Shown: positions 11,719-23,700, numbered from the stretch's first letter. The stretch is 64,000 nt of DNA from Culex pipiens pallens (GCF_016801865.2 NC_068938.1:53912950-53976949); one strand, 5' to 3'. Translations and numbers: made by a program. Notes: generated by a model not told the origin, from the sequence alone.

Positions 11719-13371
11719 TTTTTATTAAAAAAAAACTAAATGTTAAAAACCCATAAAAAATATCTGTGGCTCTTCATTCAATCCATCGTTCCACTAGTAG
11801 TATATGGGTTGGCAGGGCGTGGTGAGTGCAGTTATTCATCACCGGCCGCGCCAGATTAAGGTTAACAATGGTAAGGATTATTAACCACCCGACTTAAGGC
11901 GCGTGTGAACGGCGCTGGTGACGCGCATCACGTGAGTTGTGTGATTCATTTTTTTAATCGGCCTCAAATGCAAATTTCACGCAGTTTCACTAAATCGTTG
12001 CAAATCGTATTTGGTCCAAAATCTCATCAATCAAACTGGACCCAAACGACCATCGTCGCCACTGAAGTTGTTGCACTTTGCGTGGGAGTTTGCGCACACC
12101 TTGGTACGATGCGATGCGGTGCATAAAATCCTTTACTTTAAGCAAATGTCACGGTGCTAAATCTTGGCCAAAATGCAACTAGCTTTACAATTCCGTGCCG
12201 AAGAGGTGCAAAGCTGGTCTAAGACTAGCGGCACAGGTGTCCACACCTGACTGGCTATACCCACTTTAATCCAACTTCACTTTCCACACGATGAGAAGGT
12301 TGAATCTCGCCGCCACCGCGAGAGGGTACCTTCCCCTAATGGGACGGCAATCAATTATAACCACTTGCGAGGTGAAATGTCCAAACAAAAATCCACCACG
12401 GAGGCGCAAACCGTTTAAAAAAAATAAGTTTATAAATTCCACCAGATTAGCTCGCTGAATAAACCAAGCTTCTGTTTGGTACGAAAGAGCCTAACGAAGG
12501 CCGAACCCACGATAGGTGGTCAAATCGGAGTGGTGGAGTGAGCTAACGCATGATTTATCTGATAACGTAATCGTCGCTGGCAGCACTGTCGATCTTCAGC
12601 GTCTTCTATTACATTTTGACTTCTTCAACTGGAGATATTTTTGAAGCCTTCAAAGGACTTTTCAAGCAACTTCAATATAATTTTGAACTAGGATATTTTT
12701 TTTTGTAATTTAGATTCTGCTGAAACTTTTTTGAATACTTCTTCTATGGCCTTATCAACAAATAAGTGCAACACTTAAACATAACGTATATACAACTTAA
12801 ATAAAGTTTTCGACACAACAATTTATTTGCACAACTTTTCAATAGGGCGATTTTTTTAACAGTGTAGCAATTTGGTGTTAAAATCGAGATTTTCGGAAAA
12901 CATTGTAACAACGATTCGAAATTCTAAATGACCATAATTATTCAGTTAAGGTCAGTTTGAACTGTTACTCTAGCATTTGAAATTGTAAAAATATTTAAAC
13001 CAGAAAGATCATTTTTGGAGGATCCTTTCGGCTCTTAGGTAGATACAATGAGTGTTCGTTGTAGGAGTAAGCGATAAACTAGAAAACAACTTGCATTCAA
13101 CCTGTTACTATTTTAATCAGGATTCCAGTTTAAAAATATTTAATTATTTTTAGTGAAATTTCGATGTACAGTAACGAAAAAAGTAATTTTTCCTGTTAAC
13201 TTTTTCGAATGCCGTATTTCAGCTACCCGTTCCTTACGCGAATTAATATGAAATTGTCTGACCTTAAAAAAATTAAATTGGGTACCGAAGGTATTATTGA
13301 AAAATCTCTAAACTGCAAAATTCTCACTGAATTTTATAATCAGTAGAATTTCTCTCGATTTCAAATAGAAG
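11719..13371. other. no recognisable gene
   Basis: About 1.65 kb of sequence without coding signature, clear repeats or RNA genes. One short open frame (11905-12126) has no recognisable domain. Confidence 0.5.
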
Positions 13372-13373
13372 TA

Positions 13374-14174
13374 GGGGAAAGTGGGGCAAGTGTAACAAGC
13401 TAAGGAAATGCTCGTTATAACCCATTAAAAACGTTAAAAAATCTGTTGAATTTTTTAGAATCATCTTATTCCAGGTCTTGACTGAGACTTTGATAGAACA
13501 AGTTTAAAAAAAAAATCTGTTTTTCAATGTAAAAAAATGATTTTATATTTTTTTGATTTTTCGTACGTTCTACTCAACTAGTGGAGCAAGACGAACAACC
13601 CGTTGCGGCAAGAGGAACAATGCATGAAAAAACATGCTAATTTACTTGATATTATTATATCGTGTATGGGCAATTTTTTAAACATTTGTTTATCAGTTTT
13701 TAAGAACTTTTATGTATTTTTTTCACAATAAAATATGTTGCTGCAGCAATTCGTATTTTTTCCATACTAAAAATCCATATGGTACACTTGCCCCACCTAA
13801 ACAAGATTTTTTAAAAGCTCTCTACAAAAATAACCAAAACATAAATCATACTTTATAATACGTGCCAGTCATTGGTAGGGACACTACCGATCTAGGAAAA
13901 ATAGCATTTTTATAAAATGAGCCTTAAAACGAACCCTAAGCCTTATTTTGTACATTCCAAATATTATAAGAAAACAAAATTTTTGAAAAAAACTTCATTC
14001 AATCTTATGCCCCGTGGCGTTTACTTCGTTTTGGCGGTAATGTGGCAGTAGAATCAGCTTATTGCATTGCTAGCAACAATTCCTTATACTGGAAATAATC
14101 AAAATTGTAAAAATTACGGCCTTACGAGCGATTGTTCCTCTTGCCCCATATGGTCGTCTTGCCCCACCTTCCCC
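13374..14174. mobile_element. 801-bp TA-flanked foldback MITE
   Basis: Terminal inverted repeats GGGGAAAGTGGGGCAAG and, on the right, its near complement CTTGCCCCACCTTCCCC. They are flanked by TA on both sides (13372-13373 and 14175-14176), as expected for Tc1/mariner-type insertion. Variants of the terminal motif recur inside (GCAAGACGAAC, GGCAAGAGGAAC, ACTTGCCCCACC, TCTTGCCCCATATGG), so the ends carry several copies of the same site. No transposase is present. Confidence 0.8.
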
Positions 14175-14265
14175 TAAACATTAAAAACTAAACCAATGCA
14201 ATGAAGCATGTTATCAGGGTTGCCAAGATGTCAGATAAATCTGGAAATGTTCAGTATTCAATATC

Positions 14266-14287
14266 CAAGGGACCGTCGAGGAAGAGA
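14266..14287 (+). repeat. 22-bp direct repeat flanking the giant foldback, left copy
   Basis: CAAGGGACCGTCGAGGAAGA followed by GA is identical to 27882-27903 and in the same orientation. It lies 113 bp outside the foldback's left end. The flanking DNA is otherwise not clearly similar between the two sides. Confidence 0.7.
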
Positions 14288-14680
14288 ATCATCAGTTTAC
14301 AGAACGATGCAAAATGAAGACTCGATTGAAAATATGTTTTTCCTGATTCTCAGCTATGGGAGAGAACGATGGCAACGTCACTAAACAAAAACAAACAAAT
14401 CGTCAGCTGTGTGCTATCTTGTGACATAGACCATTTTGGTCGAAAATGAGTTAATGATGACGTTTTGTTATACGTAACAAACCCTACAAGATGCTTTTTA
14501 CTGATTTTCGATATCCGTTTCCGTTTCCGGTATACAGCAAAGCACACTTGTGATATAGACCAAATTCCCAGTCAATTTTTTTGTGCTATCTTGTGACACG
14601 TGCAAAAGCAGTAGAGAACTATAAAACTGTATGGTACCAACAGATGTCACTACAACTTTATGGCGAGATTTATAACTAAC

Positions 14681-14751
14681 CTTGTCACAAGAGTGCACTT
14701 CAAATAAATGAAGAACATGTACTACGTGTCACAAAAGAGTTTCAAAGGGAT
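14681..14751 (+). repeat. left collar of the foldback, inverted copy of 27015-27082
   Basis: Contains TGTCACAAGAGTGCACTTCA and AACATGTACTACGTGTCACA. Its reverse complement occurs at 27015-27082 with very few differences. It joins directly to the first, diverged 47-bp monomers on both sides, so the two arms have symmetric outer edges. Confidence 0.85.
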
Positions 14752-17672
14752 TATGGTCGTTGTCACAAGAGTACCACCAATATGTTGATGGGTTTGTATG
14801 GTCGTTGTCACAAGTGTGCAACGAATATTTTGGTAGGAGTTTGTATGGTCGTTGTCACAAGTGTGCAACGAATATTTTGATAGGAGTTTGTATGGTCGTT
14901 GTCACAAGTGTGCCACGAATATTTCAATGGTAGTTTGTATGGTCGTTGTCACAAGTGTGCAACAAATATTTTGGTAGGAGTTTGTATGGTCGTTGTCACA
15001 AGTGTGCCACGAATATTTTGATAGGAGTTTGTATGGTCGTTGTCACAAGTGTGCAACGAATATTTTGGTAGGAGTTTGTATGGTCGTTGTCACAAGTGTG
15101 CAACGAATATTTTGATAGGAGTTTGTATGGTCGTTGTCACAAGTGTGCCACGAATATTTCGATGGAAGTTTGTATGGTCGTTGTCACAAGTGTGCCACGA
15201 ATATTTCAATGGTAGTTTGTATGGTCGTTGTCACAAGTGTGCCACGAATATTTTGATAGGAGTTTATATGGTCGTTGTCACAAGTGTGCAACGAATATTT
15301 TGGTAGGAGTTTGTATGGTCGTTGTCACAAGTGTGCAACGAATATTTTGGTAGGAGTTTGTATGGTCGTTGTCACAAGTGTGCCACGAATATTTCAATGG
15401 TAGTTTGTATGGTCGTTGTCACAAGTGTGCCACGAATATTTTGATAGGAGTTTATATGGTCGTTGTCACAAGTGTGCAACGAATATTTTGGTAGGAGTTT
15501 GTATGGTCGTTGTCACAAGTGTGCAACGAATATTTTGATAGGAGTTTGTATGGTCGTTGTCACAAGTGTGCCACGAATATTTCAATGGTAGTTTGTATGG
15601 TCGTTGTCACAAGTGTGCCACGAATATTTTGATAGGAGTTTATATGGTCGTTGTCACAAGTGTGCAACGAATATTTTGGTAGGAGTTTGTATGGTCGTTG
15701 TCACAAGTGTGCAACGAATATTTTGATAGGAGTTTGTATGGTCGTTGTCACAAGTGTGCCACGAATATTTCAATGGTAGTTTGTATGGTCGTTGTCACAA
15801 GTGTGCCACGAATATTTTGATAGGAGTTTATATGGTCGTTGTCACAAGTGTGCAACGAATATTTTGGTAGGAGTTTGTATGGTCGTTGTCACAAGTGTGC
15901 AACGAATATTTTGATAGGAGTTTGTATGGTCGTTGTCACAAGTGTGCCACGAATATTTCAATGGTAGTTTGTATGGTCGTTGTCACAAGTGTGCCACGAA
16001 TATTTTGATAGGAGTTTATATGGTCGTTGTCACAAGTGTGCAACGAATATTTTGGTAGGAGTTTGTATGGTCGTTGTCACAAGTGTGCAACGAATATTTT
16101 GATAGGAGTTTGTATGGTCGTTGTCACAAGTGTGCCACGAATATTTCAATGGTAGTTTGTATGGTCGTTGTCACAAGTGTGCAACGAATATTTTGGTAGG
16201 AGTTTGTATGGTCGTTGTCACAAGTGTGCCACGAATATTTTGGTAGGAGTTTGTATGGTCGTTGTCACAAGTGTGCAACAAATATTTCGATGGAAGTTTG
16301 TATGGTCGTTGTCACAAGTGTGCAACAAATATTTCGATGGAAGTTTGTATGGTCGTTGTCACAAGTGTGCCACGAATATTTTGATAGGAGTTTATATGGT
16401 CGTTGTCACAAGTGTGCAACGAATATTTTGGTAGGAGTTTGTATGGTCGTTGTCACAAGTGTGCAACGAATATTTTGGTAGGAGTTTGTATGGTCGTTGT
16501 CACAAGTGTGCCACGAATATTTCGATGGAAGTTTGTATGGTCGTTGTCACAAGTGTGCCACGAATATTTCAATGGTAGTTTGTATGGTCGTTGTCACAAG
16601 TGTGCCACGAATATTTTGATAGGAGTTTATATGGTCGTTGTCACAAGTGTGCAACGAATATTTTGGTAGGAGTTTGTATGGTCGTTGTCACAAGTGTGCA
16701 ACGAATATTTTGATAGGAGTTTGTATGGTCGTTGTCACAAGTGTGCCACGAATATTTCAATGGTAGTTTGTATGGTCGTTGTCACAAGTGTGCCACGAAT
16801 ATTTTGATAGGAGTTTATATGGTCGTTGTCACAAGTGTGCAACGAATATTTTGGTAGGAGTTTGTATGGTCGTTGTCACAAGTGTGCCACGAATATTTTG
16901 ATAGGAGTTTGTATGGTCGTTGTCACAAGTGTGCCACGAATATTTCAATGGTAGTTTGTATGGTCGTTGTCACAAGTGTGCCACGAATATTTTGATAGGA
17001 GTTTATATGGTCGTTGTCACAAGTGTGCAACGAATATTTTGGTAGGAGTTTGTATGGTCGTTGTCACAAGTGTGCAACGAATATTTTGATAGGAGTTTGT
17101 ATGGTCGTTGTCACAAGTGTGCCACGAATATTTCAATGGTAGTTTGTATGGTCGTTGTCACAAGTGTGCCACGAATATTTTGATAGGAGTTTATATGGTC
17201 GTTGTCACAAGTGTGCAACGAATATTTTGGTAGGAGTTTGTATGGTCGTTGTCACAAGTGTGCAACGAATATTTTGGTAGGAGTTTGTATGGTCGTTGTC
17301 ACAAGTGTGCCACGAATATTTCGATGGAAGTTTGTATGGTCGTTGTCACAAGTGTGCCACGAATATTTCAATGGTAGTTTGTATGGTCGTTGTCACAAGT
17401 GTGCCACGAATATTTTGATAGGAGTTTATATGGTCGTTGTCACAAGTGTGCAACGAATATTTTGGTAGGAGTTTGTATGGTCGTTGTCACAAGTGTGCAA
17501 CGAATATTTTGATAGGAGTTTGTATGGTCGTTGTCACAAGTGTGCCACGAATATTTCAATGGTAGTTTGTATGGTCGTTGTCACAAGTGTGCCACGAATA
17601 TTTTGATAGGAGTTTATATGGTCGTTGTCACAAGTGTGCAACGAATATTTTGGTAGGAGTTTGTATGGTCGT
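14752..17672 (+). repeat. 47-bp minisatellite array, left arm (about 62 copies)
   Basis: Monomer starts TATGGTCGTTGTCACAAGTG and has a variable last third (GGTAGGAG, GATAGGAG, CAATGGTAG, CGATGGAAG types). Variant order repeats mostly every 188 bp (4 x 47), for example the TTTATATGG variant near 15263, 15451, 15641, 15829 and 16017; occasional 235-bp steps occur. Since 3 x 47 = 141 is divisible by three, frames of 88 codons recur, but they are by-products of periodicity. The array ends abruptly at the 5' LTR. Confidence 0.95.
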
Positions 17673-18230
17673 TGTAATAGTCTGAACACCACTGCATTCC
17701 CAACATACCCATTCACACTTAATTTCCATTTTTATTACCATGCCCGGACCTCGCACAACAAGACCAGGTTTTGTCTTTCAAAACACAAACCCTGCCTGGC
17801 TGTAGAGCCCACACACAGTTAGAACCACTTGGCGCAAGCATAATTGCTGATGCTTGCTATAGCCTTTTTTCGAACCATATTTCGGTTCATCGACAATTGG
17901 CCGGGACGCTGACTCCTGCTGAGCCAGCGCAAGGGTTCAACCCAGTACAAGCCAACTCCAGAAGTCTATACTGTAGCACGTAAGTGTCACCACTCAAATT
18001 ACATGTGATGCAACAAATTTGACTAGTATAAATACCCGAGTTCAAATAAACAAAAATGAGTCTTTTCGGCTGGAACATCAAGGCGACTTGTCTACTTTAT
18101 TTCGAGCTCCGAGCTGGTTACTGCTCCTCGCAGTCTACCACACCTTGGATAGCTCTTAATGCAAAGAAAGTCCCTGCAGGTTTCCCCGCGGTTCTTACGC
18201 CTCGCACTGTCGAACGTTTGAGTTATTACA
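17673..18230 (+). repeat. 5' LTR (558 bp)
   Basis: Starts TGTAATAGTCTGAACACC and ends GTTTGAGTTATTACA. It contains a TATA-like box at 18027-18034 and AATAAA shortly after (about 18045). It matches the 3' LTR except for about five single-base or 1-bp indel differences. The terminal TGTAAT/ATTACA are short inverted repeats. Confidence 0.95.
18027..18034 (+). promoter_or_regulatory. LTR TATA-like box
   Basis: TATAAATA within the 5' LTR (same in the 3' LTR at 24812-24819), about 200 bp before the LTR end. Transcription would start some 25-30 bases later. AATAAA about 10 bases downstream could serve as the polyadenylation signal in the 3' LTR. Confidence 0.65.
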
Positions 18231-18245
18231 TGGCGACCGTGAGCA
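18231..18245 (+). other. primer-binding site, tRNA-Arg type
   Basis: TGGCGACCGTGA directly abuts the 5' LTR. Starting with TGG (complement of the tRNA CCA end) and matching the site used by 412/mdg1-type elements, it most likely binds an arginine tRNA for minus-strand priming. The tRNA identity is from family knowledge, not from a tRNA in this window. Confidence 0.75.
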
Positions 18246-18346
18246 GCGGCTCGGACGCAACGCGCCGCGAACTTTAAAGCGAATCGAAATCACGAAAAAA
18301 AAATTCTGTGGATAAGTGAAAAGTGAAAATTTCGGTGCTAGTGAAA

Positions 18347-18538
18347 ATGGGTTGGTTCAGCGCAGACGAAATCGTCGCAGTTGACAACAGTTCAACCCAT
18401 GACGCGATCCAGTCGATTTCAATTGCACTGCTTGCATTAGCAGCGCTGGCGTATGGAATTTTCAAATTGTGCAACGCGCACCACCGCCACCAGTCCCAGC
18501 AAGTGGCTGAGCGAGCCATTCGGATGGCTAATGTGTGA
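18347..18538 (+). CDS. small membrane protein ORF in retrotransposon leader
   Basis: A short ORF of 63 codons starting at the second in-frame ATG (residues MGWFSADE); an upstream in-frame ATG lies at 18323. A hydrophobic stretch (SIALLALAALAYGIF) follows about 25 polar residues and is itself followed by a His/Arg-rich tail, so the topology would be a single-pass membrane protein. A glycine after Met is compatible with N-myristoylation. It sits in the leader upstream of gag, where it could be translated first and regulate gag, or be a real accessory protein. Function is unknown. Small leader ORFs are known in 412/mdg1-type elements, but I cannot confirm homology. Conservation in other copies would decide. 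Confidence 0.5.
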   Translation: MGWFSADEIVAVDNSSTHDAIQSISIALLALAALAYGIFKLCNAHHRHQSQQVAERAIRMANV

Positions 18539-18612
18539 AAAAAAAAACATCAAAAGTGCTCAGAACTCCGGTGACCCCCAGTGAAAAGTGTTATAGAAAG
18601 TGCGCGCAGAAA

Positions 18613-18960
18613 ATGACGAAAAACAATCTAACAAACGATTTACGGAAACTTCAATCAACGCTAAAATCAAAGAAACCAATACAGTTGGACAACAACCAAC
18701 TAAAAAGTTGTTTAATAGCGGAAAAACTAGCAAAAAATGCTGCCAACGGTGAAATAATAATAAATAGTGAAGTACAAAAAATAGTGATGGTGAAGCCAAC
18801 GCCTATAAAAAAAATAAAAATTGTGGATTTCCTGAAAAGTAGCAGAATTCTCCCAACCATTACCGGGCATGTACTCATGTCAACAACGAGAGGACTGATG
18901 ACCCACCATCAGGCCATCCAGGATCAAACCGGTGGAATCATCTTGGCGATCATCTACTAA
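18613..18960 (+). CDS. hypothetical leader ORF, 115 codons
   Basis: An open frame between the small membrane ORF and gag. The first ATG is at 18613; the frame is open from about 18535. The product would be basic and lysine-rich, with no recognised domain. It could be an accessory protein of the retrotransposon or simply an open stretch in an AT-rich leader. Little supports translation: it lies far from the cap and behind another ORF. Low confidence. Confidence 0.25.
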   Translation: MTKNNLTNDLRKLQSTLKSKKPIQLDNNQLKSCLIAEKLAKNAANGEIIINSEVQKIVMVKPTPIKKIKIVDFLKSSRILPTITGHVLMSTTRGLMTHHQAIQDQTGGIILAIIY

Positions 18961-19315
18961 GACGCGATCGCAACGAGCAACGAGTTGGAATCGAATGAGG
19001 TCACCAACAACAGCAGCAGTAGCAGCACCCAGATGCAGCCAGATCAAAAAAAAAAAACAAACAACCGTAAAGGGGAGCGCGCTTTTAGCGGACGCATATC
19101 CTTACGCGGTGTTTCTACACGGACTCAACATCGGTAATCATCTGGACGGGGAGCGTCGGTTGTGAGAACGGACGATTCCAGCACAACCCGAACCGCAGAC
19201 CCGCAGCAACATCAGTATCGAGACAACAAGTAACAAGAAGTAACAATTGATGAAAATTTTTGAAGCAAATAGTAAGTAATATTTTTTTTTAAATGAAAAA
19301 TGGCCGACGAATGCC

Positions 19316-20641
19316 ATGGAAGAACTAGATTTAAACATAAAAACCTTGCATAAGATCTTAGAAACCCTTGAAAAAAATCCTTATAGGAATTTTCTAGCAC
19401 ACACACTACTACTCAAAAGGGAAGTAGCACAAAAAAGTTACTCGAACATAGAAAAATATCTTCTTATTAACGAAGAGAAGATCGAATCAAGTAAACTTAA
19501 TTTTTATATAAAAGCTTCTAGAAACACTTTTCAAAAAATCGAAGACTTTATTACACTTCGATTAGAACAAAAACAAACAAAGCGATTGTCCTTTAAGACA
19601 GTCGCAAAAATCATAATTATTTTTTATCGGTCAATCATTGCAATAAGAAGCAAAGAAATGACTTCTGCTTTGGATATGATAAAATTGGTCTCCTCCCTTG
19701 TCGCTCCTTACGACGGGGAGTCGAGCAAACTTGAGTGCACATTAGATGCACTCAAGACCATTAAACCTCTGGTAACGGAGGCAAATAAAGCAGCTACCCT
19801 GCAATCTATTGTGTCCAGATTTTCTGGTAGAGCGCGTCAGTTCGTGCCAGAAATTGACAATGCAACAACTATAGATACAATTATGGCAGCACTGGGTGGG
19901 TGCAAAATAAAAACCAGCCCAGAAGCTGCCCTGGTAACGTTAAACGCCACTAAACAAACTGGCGATATAAAAACCTTCACTCGGGAAATCGAGAAACACA
20001 CGTTTGCTCTCGAGCAAGCGTATCGTGATGACGATATGCCCGGTGATACGGCAAATAAATATGCCAGTAAAGCTGGCATAAAGGCACTGGCGAATGGTTT
20101 AAAAAATAAAGAAGCGAAAACCATTATAAAAGCCAGTGCCGGAGCTGGAAAAATAATGAAGCTTTCCGATGCAATTAACATTGCATTGGAAGAATCAATT
20201 GATACTCCTGCCGAAATACTATTATTCCAACAATCTAAACCAAATAAAAATTACCGCAACAATAATGGTAACAATAATAACACAAACGGTAATAATTACC
20301 GTAATCGTAATGGTAACAACCGTTATCATGGCAATTATAACAATAATTATAATAATAATTATGACAATAATAATCGTAACCATAACAATAATAATCGCAA
20401 TCGTAACAATAACAGAAACAACAATCGAAATAATAACAATAATTATAACAATAACAATAATTATAATAATAGAAATAACAATAATCAGTCAAATAGAGGT
20501 AATGGTCATGGGACTAACAGAAACCCTCACCAAATTTTTCAACTAAATACTGATCCCAACAATCAACAAAACGTTCAAACTCAGAACGTCAATAACAACC
20601 AAACCGGGTCAAACAGAGAAAACCAACATTTTTTAGACTAG
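19316..20641 (+). CDS. gag: Gag structural protein, Asn-rich C terminus
   Basis: A 441-residue protein that would assemble the cytoplasmic virus-like particle and package the retrotransposon RNA. The start ATG sits in an excellent context (GCCATGG). Residues 1-300 are mostly helical-looking and charged, with the capsid-like region around 110-300. From about residue 309 to 400 the chain is almost entirely Asn with Arg, Tyr and Gly (repeats of NNN/NRN/NYN). CCHC zinc knuckles are absent, so the Asn/Arg-rich tail probably binds RNA instead; this loss is in keeping with mdg1-type Gag. The stop TAG at 20639 follows a slippery heptamer, so Pol is made by frameshifting. The Asn tract is encoded by AAT/AAC repeats (20250-20490) and may vary in length between copies. 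Confidence 0.9.
   Translation: MEELDLNIKTLHKILETLEKNPYRNFLAHTLLLKREVAQKSYSNIEKYLLINEEKIESSKLNFYIKASRNTFQKIEDFITLRLEQKQTKRLSFKTVAKIIIIFYRSIIAIRSKEMTSALDMIKLVSSLVAPYDGESSKLECTLDALKTIKPLVTEANKAATLQSIVSRFSGRARQFVPEIDNATTIDTIMAALGGCKIKTSPEAALVTLNATKQTGDIKTFTREIEKHTFALEQAYRDDDMPGDTANKYASKAGIKALANGLKNKEAKTIIKASAGAGKIMKLSDAINIALEESIDTPAEILLFQQSKPNKNYRNNNGNNNNTNGNNYRNRNGNNRYHGNYNNNYNNNYDNNNRNHNNNNRNRNNNRNNNRNNNNNYNNNNNYNNRNNNNQSNRGNGHGTNRNPHQIFQLNTDPNNQQNVQTQNVNNNQTGSNRENQHFLD
20629..20635 (+). promoter_or_regulatory. -1 ribosomal frameshift site TTTTTTA
   Basis: In the gag frame the codons read CAT TTT TTA GAC TAG, giving the canonical T TTT TTA heptamer just before the gag stop. A -1 slip enters the pol frame, which is open from 20596 (after a TAA at 20593) through the protease. 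Pol lies in the -1 frame (20704 is 1 mod 3, gag is 2 mod 3), exactly as required. A downstream RNA structure was not assessed. Confidence 0.8.
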
Positions 20642-20703
20642 ACGCAAAGTCCATTTTTTCCGTAAACAATGCCTCAGCGAATTTTGTATTTATCACTGCA
20701 GGC

Positions 20704-23700
20704 ATGGCCAACTCAAAATGCAGTTTTATAATTGACACAGGTGCTGATATTTCAATATTTAAAGCCGGTAAATTGAAACCCGAGCAAAAAGTAAATACCG
20801 CAAAGCAGTACAATTTAACAGGAGTTACAGATGGATCAATACGTACATTGGCCGAAACTGAAACTCAATTGAAATTTGATAATGGATTGATCGTCAGTCA
20901 TATGTTCCAAGTCGTCCCTAGCGATTTTCCCATAATAACAGATGGACTCCTAGGACGCGATTTCTTTATTAAATACAAATGTTCAATTAACTATGAAAAT
21001 TGGTTATTGACATTTAATTTTCAAGAGAACACCGTTGAGGTACCAATTGAGGATAATTTAAATAACTCAATAGTAGTACCGCCCAGGTGCGAAATAATTA
21101 GAAGAATTCCACAACTTAGTGTCGATGAGGATTCTGTTGTGTTTTCTGAGGAAATCCAACGAGGATTATTCTGCGGAAACACAATAATATCCCCTAACAC
21201 AAGTTGTGTGAAATTAATAAATACAACGAATTCACCAATTTTACTGAAGAAATTTAAACCGAAAATTGAACCATTAAGGAATTTTGAATTATTGATCCTA
21301 AACAACCAAAACAGAGTTGAAGACATAATTGAAAAAATAAATTTTGATGAAATTCCAAACTACACACACGACCCTTTAAAACAATTAATCACAAAATTTT
21401 CGGATATTTTCTGCTTACCCGACGAAAAACTAACCACAAATAATTTCTATGAACAAAAAATTAACCTCACTGACCCTAGTCCAGTATATATCCCTAATTA
21501 TAAAACTATACATTCACAAAAACCTGTAATTGAAGAACAGGTCAAAAAAATGATAAATGACAAAATTATTGAACCATCTGTATCGAATTATAATTCACCA
21601 ATTTTATTGGTGCCCAAAAAATCAAGTGATGGTTCTAAAAAATGGAGACTGGTCGTTGATTTCCGTCAGTTAAATAAAAAAATATTGGCAGATAAATTTC
21701 CATTGCCGAGAATAGATACGATTTTAGACCAGCTAGGAAGAGCTAAATATTTTAGCACCCTAGACTTGACATCTGGATTTCACCAGATTCCTTTAGAGGA
21801 GGAATGTAGAAAATTTACTGCATTCTCCACGGATACTGGGCACTTCCAATTTTTAAGATTACCGTTTGGTTTGAACATTAGCCCAAATAGTTTTCAAAGG
21901 ATGATGACCATTGCAATGGCAGGTCTCACTCCTGAAGTAGCTTTTATTTATATTGACGATATTATTGTCATAGGATGCTCAATGAGACATCACATTAAAA
22001 ATTTAACTACTGTTTTTGAAAGATTGCGACATTACAATTTGAAGCTTAATCCTTCAAAATGTAAATTTTTTAAATCTGAAGTAACTTATCTGGGGCACAA
22101 AGTCACAGATAAAGGAATACTCCCAGATGATTCTAAATATGAATCACTGGTTAAATATCCAGTGCCGCAGAATGCTGACGAAGTTCGAAGATTCGTCGCA
22201 TTTTGTAACTACTATAGAAAATTCGTTGAAAATTTTTCAACAATTGCTCACCCTTTAAACCAGTTATGTAAAAAGAATTGCAAATTTGACTGGTCTGTTC
22301 AGTGTCAACTCGCCTTCGACACACTGAAACACAAACTACTTTCACCAAAAATTTTACAATACCCTGATTTTGCCAAAACTTTTATTCTCACAACGGATGC
22401 TTCTAACGTCGGTTGTGGAGCAATTTTATCCCAAATCACTAGTGAAGGCGATCGACCGATAGCCTACGCTAGCAGAACTTTTACACCTGGTGAGAAAAAT
22501 AAGTCTGTTATTCTCAAAGAACTAACAGCAATCCACTGGGCAATTAACTACTTCAAACCATATCTTTACGGAAATAGGTTTGTAATCAGAACTGATCACA
22601 GACCACTTGTACATTTATACGGAATGAAAGACACAACATCCAAATTGACACAAATGCGTTTGGATTTAGGAGAATTCAATTTCGATGTAATATATATAGC
22701 TGGTAAGGAAAACGTGGGTGCGGACGCGCTCTCACGAATAGTTATAACAAGTGAACAACTACAAAATATGCAAATGCTCGTAGTAAACACGAGATCAATG
22801 CAGAAAACGAAAAGCATGCAAAGCACGCAGGTTGATACTAGTATCACCTATCAAGCGGCTTATACAGTTGAAAACATTAATGAAACGAGAAAATTATGCG
22901 CTTTACGTGTTGTCAATAACACTTTACAGATCTATAAAAACAAAAAAATAATGATGAAAATCCCATTTCAGCCAGAAAATGAAAGTCCAACTTTAGAGAT
23001 GACTCTTTCAAGGCTTGAAAAAGAATTAAAGAAAATGAGAATCGATCGAATATCTCTTTCAACGAAAGATGAAATTTTCAAAAAAGTAACAACTTCTACA
23101 TTTAAAATTGTAGCTAATAAAACTTTGCAAAGTCTACAAATTTTAATATACAAACCACCAATGTATGTAGATAACAAAAATAAAATTCAAGAAATCTTAC
23201 GAAATTTCCACAATACACCGACAGGAGGACACGTAGGACAAACTAAAATGTACCTACAGATCCGAGACCTGTACCGGTGGAAAGCAATGAAACGTTCTAT
23301 TACACTTTTCGTTCAGGCCTGCGAACTGTGTAAAAGAAATAAAATTGTACAACATACTAAAGAACCACAAATAATAACAACAACTCCGAGTAAACCTTTT
23401 GAAATCATTACAATAGATACAGTAGGACCCCTACCAAAAACCAACAACGGCAACAGATATGCAATAACAATTCAGTGCGAACTAACTAAATATATAGTTC
23501 TTGCACCAATACAAAACAAAGAAGCTAATACTATAGCAAGAGCCATAGTAGATAACTTCATCTTAATTTATGGAAAATTTTTGGAAATCAAAACCGACCA
23601 AGGTACCGAATATAATAACGAAGTTCTTAGTCAGATTTGCAAACAATTGAAAATAAAACAAACTTTTGCAACTGCCTATCACCCACAAACCATTGGTGCT

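Noticed and set aside
14752..17672. Recurrent 88-codon open frames in the left array
   Set aside because: They exist because three 47-bp monomers equal 47 codons; the same frames recur every few monomers with no start context, domain or flanking gene signals.
20235..20546. Frames rich in Ile/Thr or Cys/Tyr overlapping gag
   Set aside because: They are alternate readings of the AAT/AAC tract that encodes the Asn-rich Gag tail.
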